Shown one piece after another: positions 12,558 through 18,838 of a DNA stretch of 26,688 nt (the stretch's first letter is position 1; the number at the start of each line of letters is the position of its first letter). Source of the stretch: Thiohalobacter sp. (GTDB lineage: Bacteria; Pseudomonadota; Gammaproteobacteria; Thiohalobacterales; Thiohalobacteraceae); assembly GCA_027030825.1 (NCBI GenBank), contig JALVEM010000294.1:1-26688 (forward strand). The letters run 5' to 3'. The translations under genes were made by a program, and so were the position numbers. The notes beneath the pieces are model-generated. The model worked only from the letters and a program-made list of their open reading frames with translations. It was not told where the DNA came from and searched no databases.

Positions 12558-13031
12558 ATGGGGACGGTGACGCCGAATGACGCGATGGCCGCCTGGTGGC
12601 GCGATCCGGGATTCCTGCTGGCCCTGGCAGCGGCCCTGCCGGTCTGGGGTCTCCTGTGGTGGCTGGGCGGGCAGGCGAGACCGGATCCCCTGTGGCCGTT
12701 GCATGCGCAGGGGGTGGTGCTGCGCGGCGTGCTGCTCTATCCCTTCGTCGAGGAATGGCTTTTCCGCGGATCCCTGCAGCCATGGATCGGCAGGCGGCTG
12801 CCGGGTCAGTGGGCGGGCATCAGTCTGGCCAATGTGATCGTCAGCCTGCTCTTTGCATTGCTGCATCTGCTCGGCCATCCACCGTTCGCCGCCATGGCCG
12901 TCTTCATCCCGTCGCTCGTGTTCGGCTGGCTGCGGGATCGCCACGGGAGTTTTCTCCCGGCGTTTGCGATGCACGCCTGGTACAATCTCGGCTACTTCTG
13001 GACGACGTCGGGGATGCAAGGGGTGATCTGA
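12558..13031 (+). CDS. Small CPBP-family (CAAX-like) intramembrane protease
   Basis: CPBP/Abi proteins are multi-helix membrane metalloproteases or glutamic-type intramembrane proteases. In bacteria they act in peptide maturation, self-immunity or C-terminal anchor processing. The 157-residue product shows Glu65-Glu66 and Arg70 in FVEEWLFRG (the EExxxR motif), His103 in FALLH, and His139/Asn143 in HAWYN, which together form the expected active site. About four hydrophobic helices are visible. It is short for the family, which suggests a minimal core. ATG 12558 was chosen because the in-frame upstream extension to 12447 is low-complexity and overlaps the galE start. No ribosome-binding site is obvious. 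The last 40 bases overlap the convergent kinase gene. The substrate is unknown. Confidence 0.8.
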   Translation: MGTVTPNDAMAAWWRDPGFLLALAAALPVWGLLWWLGGQARPDPLWPLHAQGVVLRGVLLYPFVEEWLFRGSLQPWIGRRLPGQWAGISLANVIVSLLFALLHLLGHPPFAAMAVFIPSLVFGWLRDRHGSFLPAFAMHAWYNLGYFWTTSGMQGVI

Positions 13032-14620
13032 GCCGCACCGAGTTCGCGGGCCAGGGCGGGAATGTCGATGGGTTGCGAGGTGTCGAGCGCGATGGCAATG
13101 GCTTGCTCCTCCGCCGTGAGTGCCTCGCGGGAACGAAGCTGGGTCTCCAGGATTTCGAGGCCGGCCTCCGAGGGGTCGGTGCAGGCCTGCTGACGCCGCA
13201 TCACGCGCTGGCGCAGGATCGCGTCGGGCGCCGTCACGTCCAGTATCCGCACCGGAACGCCGAGCAGATGTGCCATCTGAAGGAAGGGCCGGCGCTGTTC
13301 CCGTCGCAGAAAGGTGGCGTCCACGATGACCGTCATGCCGGCATCGAGCAGACCAAAGGCGAGCGCACGCAGTCGGCGGTAGGTGGCCCGGGTCATGGCG
13401 GGCGTGTAGGCATCGACGCCGGCCTTGCGGGTGTCCTCATCCGGCGTCAGGCCCAGGAGCCGCTTGCGCTCCACGTCGGAGCGGATGCGGATGGCGCCCA
13501 TCGTTTCCACCAGGGCCATGGCCAGGCGGCTCTTGCCGGAACCGGAGACGCCGTGCATCAGGATCAGCAGGGGCTTTTCGGGTTCCGAGGTCAGATACCG
13601 TTCCGCCAGGGAGAGATGGGATTCGAGCGAATCGTGCGTTTCTCGTTCGCGTGCCCTGTCCCCGATCTCGCGGGCCTGAAGCAGGCCGATGGCGGCCACC
13701 TTGGCGCGCACCATGGCCCGATAGGCGAGATAGGGCCGCAGCAGGGTCAGGCCCATGTAGTCGTTGGCGGCCTCGAGATACTGATCGAGGACGCGATGGG
13801 CGAGATCGCGTCTTGCATGGTAGTCGAGATCCATGAGCAGAAAGGCGATGTCGCTCAGGGTATCGATGATTCTCAGTCGATCGGAGAATTCCAGGCAGTC
13901 GAAGACCTCGATCGGTCGCTCCGGCTCCTGCAGCAGGTTGGCCAGGTGCAGATCACCGTGACATTCGCGTATCCAGCCGCCGCGCCAGCGCAGATCGAAA
14001 TCGTTCGCCAGCTCGGAGAGCCATTCGCGGGTGCGTGTGCGCAGCGCGTCGATCTGTTCCTTGCGATCCGGAAGGCGGGCCTCGATGGCGTCGAAATTGT
14101 CCAGCATGCTCTCCCGCACCACCTCGGGGCTGCCGAAAAGGCTGCACTCGGGCGCTCGGGGCAGGCCGGCGTGTATGGTACCGATGTGGTGTGCGAGGGC
14201 ATCCCAGTCCTCGCGCGCAGGCGGTCGGTCCGCAATGAGATGGTCGAGGGTGCGGGCAGGGTCGAAGCGCTGCATGTGCAGGGCGTATTCGACGGGCTCG
14301 CCCGAGCCGCCGATGCGGGGTTGCGTCGTCGACCCCGTGATCGGGGTCACCTCGAGATAGAGGCGCCGGTTGAAGCGGCGGTTGAGCACCAGCGCGCGAT
14401 GGCAGTCCTCCCGCCGGCGGGCGAGGGTGGTGAAGTCGAGAAACCCGAGATCCACGGGCTTGAGGATCTTGTAGGCATGCTCGCCGGCGAGCAGTATGAA
14501 ACTGATGTGGGTCTCGATGATCTCGACGGTGTCGACGGGGTGGGGATAACAGGCAGGGGAACGCAAGGCTTCCACGAGCCTGCGGGATGCCCGCTCCGAG
14601 TCGATGAGCGCCGGGATCAT
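12992..14620 (-). CDS. Bifunctional APH-like kinase / P-loop (AAA_33-type) kinase fusion protein
   Basis: This two-domain cytoplasmic protein is of a widespread but poorly characterised family, often annotated as aminoglycoside phosphotransferase plus ATP-binding protein. The N-terminal half is an APH/choline-kinase-like fold with catalytic loop HGDLHLAN (His221, Asp223, Asn228) followed by VFDCLEFSD. The C-terminal half has Walker A GVSGSGKS at 357-364 and VIVDATFLRREQR, as in small zeta-toxin-like or nucleotide kinases. The length is 542 residues from the ATG at 14620. A longer frame to 14836 exists, but its extra residues look non-coding and cross the FNR boxes. Antibiotic resistance should not be inferred; the substrate is unknown. 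Two FNR-type boxes lie upstream, and it is divergent from feoABC. Confidence 0.85.
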   Translation of the reverse strand: MIPALIDSERASRRLVEALRSPACYPHPVDTVEIIETHISFILLAGEHAYKILKPVDLGFLDFTTLARRREDCHRALVLNRRFNRRLYLEVTPITGSTTQPRIGGSGEPVEYALHMQRFDPARTLDHLIADRPPAREDWDALAHHIGTIHAGLPRAPECSLFGSPEVVRESMLDNFDAIEARLPDRKEQIDALRTRTREWLSELANDFDLRWRGGWIRECHGDLHLANLLQEPERPIEVFDCLEFSDRLRIIDTLSDIAFLLMDLDYHARRDLAHRVLDQYLEAANDYMGLTLLRPYLAYRAMVRAKVAAIGLLQAREIGDRARERETHDSLESHLSLAERYLTSEPEKPLLILMHGVSGSGKSRLAMALVETMGAIRIRSDVERKRLLGLTPDEDTRKAGVDAYTPAMTRATYRRLRALAFGLLDAGMTVIVDATFLRREQRRPFLQMAHLLGVPVRILDVTAPDAILRQRVMRRQQACTDPSEAGLEILETQLRSREALTAEEQAIAIALDTSQPIDIPALARELGAAQITPCIPDVVQK

Positions 14621-14674
14621 GGCTGCCTGTGGATCGTCATGCCGCCATCCTGACCAAAAACCCCGACACGAACA

Positions 14675-14688
14675 TTGATATCGATCAA
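14675..14688. promoter_or_regulatory. Perfect FNR/Anr box
   Basis: TTGATATCGATCAA matches the FNR consensus TTGATNNNNATCAA at all ten fixed positions. Its centre is 61.5 nt upstream of the minus-strand kinase ATG. A weak minus-strand -10 (CAGGAT, 14647-14652) would place it near -41.5, the class II activator position. Relative to the feo start near 14833 it lies at about -151. Confidence 0.8.
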
Positions 14689-14704
14689 ACTTCCGGCGCT
14701 GTCG

Positions 14705-14718
14705 CTGATCTGGATCAA
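14705..14718. promoter_or_regulatory. Second, near-perfect FNR/Anr box
   Basis: CTGATCTGGATCAA matches nine of ten fixed positions of TTGATNNNNATCAA. It is exactly 30 bp centre-to-centre from the box at 14675, so the two lie on nearly the same helical face. It would sit near -71.5 for the minus-strand gene or near -121 for feo. Confidence 0.6.
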
Positions 14719-14797
14719 TGCGAAAAGATCCGTCAATCAATGGGCTATGGGGCCCGGTGCACATCCATGGCGGGTCGGGCGCGCCGTTTCGGGTGAC

Positions 14798-14826
14798 TGG
14801 ACAGGCGGCGAGGCCGTCTATATAAT
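14798..14826 (+). promoter_or_regulatory. Sigma-70 promoter of feoABC
   Basis: TGGACA (14798-14803), a 17-nt spacer and a perfect TATAAT (14821-14826) form a strong promoter. The expected transcription start near 14833 lies inside the Fur box. The resulting leader to feoA is about 35 nt. Confidence 0.85.
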
Positions 14827-14840
14827 TGAGAATCATTATC
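14822..14840. promoter_or_regulatory. Fur box over the feo promoter
   Basis: ATAATTGAGAATCATTATC matches about 14 of 19 positions of the Fur consensus GATAATGATAATCATTATC, with the right half perfect. It overlaps the -10 element and the start site, the classical position for iron-dependent repression. Confidence 0.82.
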
Positions 14841-14867
14841 GTTCATATTCGGATGCAGGACATGAAC

Positions 14868-15191
14868 ATGCCGATGCGCAAGCAGGATGATCTCGAAGCC
14901 GGCGAGGCCGTCGTCCAACCGTTGCGGCCCGAAGGCGAGGTGATCACCCGGGCCGTGGAGCGGCGCGAGATCCTCCCGCTCTGGCGTGCACCTTCCGGCG
15001 TCCCCTTGCGCATCGAATCGATTCAGGCCGACAAGGCCACGGAAAAGCGGCTGCTGAGCATGGGCATGCCGCTGGGCACCCTGGTCGAGATCCTGCACCG
15101 CCGCGGCGGGGCGGTCGTGCTCGCCGTCGGCGGTGCCCGCCTGGCGGTCGGTGCGGACATGGCGCGTCGCATCCTGGTGGAGCCGATCTGA
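14868..15191 (+). CDS. feoA: Ferrous iron transport protein A
   Basis: FeoA is a small cytoplasmic SH3-like protein needed for FeoB-dependent Fe2+ uptake. The 107-residue product carries the FeoA core, here IESIQADKATEKRLLSMGMPLGTLVEILHRRGGAVVLAVGGARLAVGADMARRI split over about residues 50-103, ending VEPI. The first 40 residues are an extra charged segment compared with the roughly 75-residue E. coli protein. Four in-frame ATGs occur (14853, 14862, 14868, 14874). 14868 is preferred because AGGA (14857-14860) sits 7 nt upstream; an upstream TTG lies before the transcription start. Its stop codon shares one base with the feoB ATG, so translation is coupled. It is controlled by the Fur-overlapped promoter. 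Confidence 0.92.
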   Translation: MPMRKQDDLEAGEAVVQPLRPEGEVITRAVERREILPLWRAPSGVPLRIESIQADKATEKRLLSMGMPLGTLVEILHRRGGAVVLAVGGARLAVGADMARRILVEPI

Positions 15192-17578
15192 TGGCCGGTT
15201 GCTGTCCTTCGGACAAGGGGGTGTCTCCGGATGCGCGCAGGGACTACACGGTCGGCGTGCTGGGCAACCCCAATTGCGGCAAGTCCACGCTCTTCAATGC
15301 CCTGACGGGGGCGCGCCAGCGCACGGGCAACTGGCCCGGGGTCACGGTCGAGCGCCGTGAAGGGCGTTTCGAGCACGAGGGCGTGGTCTTCCGTCTGGTC
15401 GATCTGCCCGGCGTCTACTCGCTCGACCCCAGTCACGACTCGCTCGACGAACGCGTGGCCAGGAATTACATCCTGTCCGGCGAGGCGGACGTGATTCTCA
15501 ATGTCGTGGACGCCTCGAATCTGGAGCGCAACCTGTATCTGACCGTGCAGCTCGTCGAGATGCGCGTGCCGGTGGTGGTGGCGCTCAACATGACCGACGT
15601 GGCGGCGGAGCGGGGCATCCGGATCGACTGCGACCGCCTTGCGCACCACCTCGGCTGCCCTGTCATCGAGACGGTTGCCAACCGCAATCGCGGCATCGAC
15701 GAGCTCAAGGACGCCCTGCTGCTGGTGGCGCGCAACCGGACCCGCCCGGTCCTGCCGGTCCGCTATGCCGACAGCGTGGAGGCGGCGCTCACGGACCTCG
15801 AGCCGGCGGTCGCGGAATTCGCGCAGGCGCACGGCATCAATCCGCGCTGGGCCGCGGTCCAGCTTCTGGAAGGCGCTGGCGAGTGCTGTCGGGAGGTTAG
15901 CGAAGAAGTCCTGGCGCAGGCCGCGCAGGCCCGGCACCATGTCGAGACATGCGAGGGCGAGGATATCGACATCCTCATTGCGGATGTCCGCTACGACATC
16001 GCCCGCCGGCTCGCGCGCGAGGTGGTGCACCGCAAGGGCGAGATCACCCGCACCGCCTCGGACCGCATCGACACGATCGTGCTGCACAGATGGCTCGGCA
16101 TCCCCGTCTTTCTGGGGATCATGTACATCCTGTTCATGCTGTCGATCAACATCGGCGGCGCGTTCGTCGATTTCTTCGACATTCTCGCCGGTGCCGTCTT
16201 CGTGGAGGGCACCCGTGCGCTGACCGGTGCCCTGGGCGCGCCGGAATGGCTGCAGGTGCTGCTGGCCGACGGCGTGGGTGCGGGCATCCAGGTGGTGGCC
16301 ACCTTCATTCCGATCATCGGCTTTCTCTATCTGTTCCTCTCCTTCCTCGAGGGCTGGGGCTACATGGCGCGGGCGGCCTTCGTGATGGATCGTTTCATGC
16401 GCAGCCTGGGCCTGCCCGGGAAGGCCTTCGTGCCGCTCATCGTGGGGTTCGGCTGCAACGTGCCGGCCATCATGGCTGCACGCACGCTGGAGAACCCGCG
16501 CGAGCGCATCCTCACCGTCATGATGGCGCCCTTCATGTCGTGCGGCGCACGGCTGTCGGTCTATGCGCTCTTCGCCGCGGCCTTCTTCCCCCACGGCGGC
16601 CAGAACGTGGTGATGGCGCTCTATCTCGTGGGCATCGCCTTCGCCATCCTGACCGCCTTCGTGCTGCGCAAGACCTTTCTCAAGGGCGAGGCCAGCCCTT
16701 TCCTCATGGAATTGCCGGCCTACCACATTCCGACGCTCAGGGACATTCTGCTGCATACCTGGGAGCGGCTGCGCGGCTTCATGGTGGATGCCGGGCGGCT
16801 GATCGTGATCATGGTGGTCGTGATCAACACCCTCAATTCCCTGGGCACCGACGGCAGTTTCGGCAACGAGGACAGCGAGCACTCGGTGCTGAGCGCGGTC
16901 GGCCGCACGATCCAGCCCGTCTTCGAACCCATGGGCATCCGGGAAGACAACTGGCCGGCCACGGTCGGCATCTTCACCGGCCTGCTGGCCAAGGAGGTGG
17001 TGGTGGGCGCGCTCGATGCCATGTACACCAATCTGGCGGCGGACGAGGCCAGGGCGGCGGGCATCGCGGAAGCCGGGCCGCAGGGTTTCGACCTGGGCGG
17101 TGCCTGGGACGAGGCCGTGGCCTCCGTGCGCGAGAACCTGAAGGACGTGGTCGCCAACCTGTCGGATCCGATCGGGCTGCGCGCCGTGCGCAGTGGAGAG
17201 GAGATCGAAGCGGTGGCGGCGGAACAGGGCATCCACGCCAGCACCTTCGGCGAGATGTGGCGCCGGTTCGACGGCAAGGCCGGGGCCTTTGCCTATCTCC
17301 TGTTCGTGCTGCTCTACGCGCCCTGTGTGGCGGCCACCTCGGCCATCTTCAGGGAGACCGGGCCCCGCTGGACGCTCTTCGCCGTGAGCTGGACGACCAC
17401 GCTGGCCTGGATGACCGCCACCTTCTTCTATCAGGCGGCGACCTGGTCACGTCACCCCGCCGCCTCGCTGGCCTGGATGACGGGCATACTCGCGCTCTTC
17501 ACGCTGCTGCTCATGCTCATGCGGCACCTCTCTTCCCGGCAGGCCGACAGCGGCGGACGGCCGCTCTACGCCGAATGA
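15191..17578 (+). CDS. feoB: Ferrous iron transporter FeoB
   Basis: FeoB is the inner-membrane Fe2+ permease with an N-terminal GTPase. The 795-residue product (E. coli 773) has a short Cys-containing leader (MAGCCP), G1 GNPNCGKST at 25-33, the switch-I region TGNWPGVTVE, G3 DLPGVYSL, G4 NMTD and a FeoB cytosolic helical domain to about 280. The membrane part follows, with two Gate/nucleoside-recognition-type repeats around the core motif GFGCNVPAIMAARTLENPRERI and MAPFMSCGARLSVYALF, and the TGLLAKEVVVGAL segment. The C-terminal helices end near 780. All G motifs are intact. It overlaps feoA by one base and feoC by four bases (ATGA). Confidence 0.97.
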   Translation: MAGCCPSDKGVSPDARRDYTVGVLGNPNCGKSTLFNALTGARQRTGNWPGVTVERREGRFEHEGVVFRLVDLPGVYSLDPSHDSLDERVARNYILSGEADVILNVVDASNLERNLYLTVQLVEMRVPVVVALNMTDVAAERGIRIDCDRLAHHLGCPVIETVANRNRGIDELKDALLLVARNRTRPVLPVRYADSVEAALTDLEPAVAEFAQAHGINPRWAAVQLLEGAGECCREVSEEVLAQAAQARHHVETCEGEDIDILIADVRYDIARRLAREVVHRKGEITRTASDRIDTIVLHRWLGIPVFLGIMYILFMLSINIGGAFVDFFDILAGAVFVEGTRALTGALGAPEWLQVLLADGVGAGIQVVATFIPIIGFLYLFLSFLEGWGYMARAAFVMDRFMRSLGLPGKAFVPLIVGFGCNVPAIMAARTLENPRERILTVMMAPFMSCGARLSVYALFAAAFFPHGGQNVVMALYLVGIAFAILTAFVLRKTFLKGEASPFLMELPAYHIPTLRDILLHTWERLRGFMVDAGRLIVIMVVVINTLNSLGTDGSFGNEDSEHSVLSAVGRTIQPVFEPMGIREDNWPATVGIFTGLLAKEVVVGALDAMYTNLAADEARAAGIAEAGPQGFDLGGAWDEAVASVRENLKDVVANLSDPIGLRAVRSGEEIEAVAAEQGIHASTFGEMWRRFDGKAGAFAYLLFVLLYAPCVAATSAIFRETGPRWTLFAVSWTTTLAWMTATFFYQAATWSRHPAASLAWMTGILALFTLLLMLMRHLSSRQADSGGRPLYAE

Positions 17579-17862
17579 TGCTCACGGAGATCAGGGATTA
17601 TCTTCGAGCGCGCGGGCAGGCCTCCCTGCGGGACATGGCCATTCACTTCGATACCGACGAGGAGGCCCTGCGGGGAGTCCTGGATCACTGGATCCGCAAG
17701 GGCAGGGTGAGACGGTTGCCGTCCGGGACGACCTGTTCCGGGTGTTCGACCTGTGCGCCCGAGACCATCGAGCTCTATGCCTGGGTGGGCGAGCCGGCGA
17801 CACGGGCGGCCGATCCGGTCGCCGAGTGCAAGGTCAGGGAGTCATCCGCGGGGAAGGATTGA
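17575..17862 (+). CDS. feoC: FeoC-like winged-helix protein
   Basis: FeoC is a small winged-helix protein of the feo operon that binds an oxygen-sensitive iron-sulfur cluster in studied examples and affects FeoB stability or activity. The 95-residue product begins MMLTEIRDYLRARGQASLRDM, matching the helix-turn-helix start of FeoC, with the wing near WIRKGRVRRLP. A cysteine cluster C54-x2-C57-x2-C60 is followed by IELYAW, plus Cys85 in the tail. The spacing is tighter than the E. coli Cys pattern. Two adjacent ATGs (17575, 17578) are possible starts; both overlap the feoB stop codon. The last 29 bases overlap the convergent gene at 17834. Confidence 0.85.
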   Translation: MMLTEIRDYLRARGQASLRDMAIHFDTDEEALRGVLDHWIRKGRVRRLPSGTTCSGCSTCAPETIELYAWVGEPATRAADPVAECKVRESSAGKD

Positions 17863-18256
17863 CCGCCGGTTGGTGGAGAATGAGCTCTTCCGCCATCTCC
17901 AGCAGGTCTTCCTGAGGCCAGTGACTGCGGTCGAGGCCGTGATGCGCGGCCAGACGTTCGATTTCCCCGATGAAGAGCTCGAGCGCCCTGGGCAGGGGGA
18001 GGGCGAAGCGGGGCGGGTCCGGCTCCAGCCGGGCCAGTGCGGCGCGCGCCCGCTCGCACTCCCGTTCCGCCAGGGTGATCTGGCGGGAGAGGTCGTCGAG
18101 GCGCACGGTATCCAGCAGCCGGCCGTTGAGAAATGCCAGCCCGTGGAAACAGGCGGCCGCCTTGGCGATCAGCAGCCGATGCTCGGCTTCCTCCAGCCGG
18201 GCGCGTGCCCGGGCCGGAAAGGCAGAGACATTGCGACGGCCGTTCCGTGCTCCCAT
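17834..18256 (-). CDS. Hypothetical protein, 140 aa, helical
   Basis: I do not recognise this protein. It looks soluble and largely helical. A basic N-terminus (MGARNGRRNVSAFPARAR) is followed by a hydrophobic-patterned helix (HRLLIAKAAACFHGLAFLNGRLL), a charged coiled-coil-like stretch (LSRQITLAERECERARAALARLE), a proline-rich turn, and a second helical region (LELFIGEIERLAAHHGL, then EDLLEMAEELILHQP). No signal peptide, metal site or catalytic motif is evident. It begins 47 bp after the stop codon of the 83-aa minus-strand gene and probably shares its promoter. The start codon lacks a clear ribosome-binding site and the frame stays open upstream, so the N-terminus is uncertain. Its 3' end overlaps feoC by 29 bp on the opposite strand. 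Confidence 0.65.
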   Translation of the reverse strand: MGARNGRRNVSAFPARARARLEEAEHRLLIAKAAACFHGLAFLNGRLLDTVRLDDLSRQITLAERECERARAALARLEPDPPRFALPLPRALELFIGEIERLAAHHGLDRSHWPQEDLLEMAEELILHQPAVNPSPRMTP

Positions 18257-18303
18257 GTCACTTGTGTCGGCCGGCCGACCGGCGAACTTGACGCATGCCG
18301 GCT

Positions 18304-18555
18304 TCAGCCTTCGTCGTAGCCTTCGTCATCCTGATTGCTCAATGAGTGCGAGAGACCGGCCTCGGGATGTTCCACCGGTATCCGGCGGTAGGCCTCGAGC
18401 GTCTCGCGGCTCTCGAAATACAGGGTGATGCCATCGTCGGGGTCGCCTTCCTGGAGCCACAGGGTCCGATCCGTGATCCTGACCGGCCGGCCGGTGATGG
18501 GATCGCTGAGATGCGCCCGGTCGAGTGGCAGGGGGTTCCGTGCAGGGTGATTCAT
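18304..18555 (-). CDS. Hypothetical small acidic protein, 83 aa
   Basis: This is a small unrecognised protein. It reads MNHPARNPLPLDRAHLSDP, then GRPVRITDRTLWLQEGDPDD, then ITLYFESRETLEAYRRIPVEHPE, ending in an acidic tail (NQDDEGYDEG). Alternating hydrophobic residues suggest beta strands followed by a helix. There is no membrane segment and no Cys. The start is well supported: GGAGGT lies 5 nt before the ATG on the minus strand. A sigma-70 promoter lies about 50 nt further upstream. An in-frame extension to 18615 would begin upstream of the predicted transcript start and is rejected. It is the first gene of a likely two-gene unit with the 140-aa gene. Confidence 0.75.
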   Translation of the reverse strand: MNHPARNPLPLDRAHLSDPITGRPVRITDRTLWLQEGDPDDGITLYFESRETLEAYRRIPVEHPEAGLSHSLSNQDDEGYDEG

Positions 18556-18610
18556 GACACACCTCCGGTGTGAGTCGCTTGAAAGCGGCGGTTGCCGTCT
18601 CCATGTACTG

Positions 18611-18638
18611 AGCATAGAAAACCGAGTGGGATTGTCAA
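18611..18638 (-). promoter_or_regulatory. Sigma-70 promoter of the minus-strand small-gene pair
   Basis: Read on the minus strand, TTGACA (plus-strand 18633-18638), a 16-nt spacer and TATGCT (18611-18616) form a promoter with a perfect -35 and a 4/6 -10. The start would be near 18604, giving a leader of about 49 nt. It lies back to back with the rimP promoter. Confidence 0.75.
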
Positions 18639-18670
18639 GAAATGCCCCCGGTATTTTGCTCGCAATCGAC

Positions 18671-18700
18671 TTGCGGGCAAGCGGCCCATTCCTTTATAAT
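18671..18700 (+). promoter_or_regulatory. Sigma-70 promoter of the rimP-nusA-infB operon
   Basis: TTGCGG (18671-18676), an 18-nt spacer and a perfect TATAAT (18695-18700) are followed by a GC-rich discriminator (TCGGGCG) of the kind seen at growth-rate-controlled promoters. The start would be near 18707, leaving a leader of about 130 nt before rimP. Confidence 0.72.
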
Positions 18701-18745
18701 TCGGGCGTCGTCGCCGGCCAGCTCGAGGCCGTGCTGTCGCGCGGG

Positions 18746-18821
18746 CCCCAGCGTTGGGGTCTTTTCATATTCTGCCCACGTCATCCGGTGGGCCAGGAAA
18801 TGGGCCATGGGCCCATTTTTT
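18746..18821 (+). promoter_or_regulatory. rimP leader with terminator-like attenuator hairpins
   Basis: Two hairpin-plus-T elements lie between promoter and rimP. CCCCA (18746-18750) pairs with TGGGG (18755-18759) and is followed by TCTTTT. AAATGGGC (18798-18805) pairs with GCCCATTT (18811-18818), can add one more pair, and runs into a six-T tract ending at 18821. Between them GCCCAC and GTGGGC (about 18774-18793) can pair, and this segment can compete with the second hairpin. Attenuators upstream of rimP have been described in gammaproteobacteria as the rimP-leader family; membership here is inferred from position and form. Confidence 0.65.
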
Positions 18822-18838
18822 GTTTCAGCGAACGGCGA

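Noticed and set aside
12992..14620. Antibiotic resistance gene based on the APH-like domain
   Set aside because: The domain is fused to a P-loop kinase in a family not shown to modify drugs, and no resistance or mobile context is present.
12596..14653. Plus-strand open frame of 685 codons opposite the kinase gene
   Set aside because: It overlaps the CPBP protease in another frame and has no domain signature, while the minus strand encodes intact APH and P-loop motifs.
17753..18319. Plus-strand open frame of 188 codons across the end of feoC
   Set aside because: It conflicts with feoC in another frame and lies opposite the 140-aa minus-strand gene. Its sequence is repetitive and Arg/Gly/Pro-rich with no motif.
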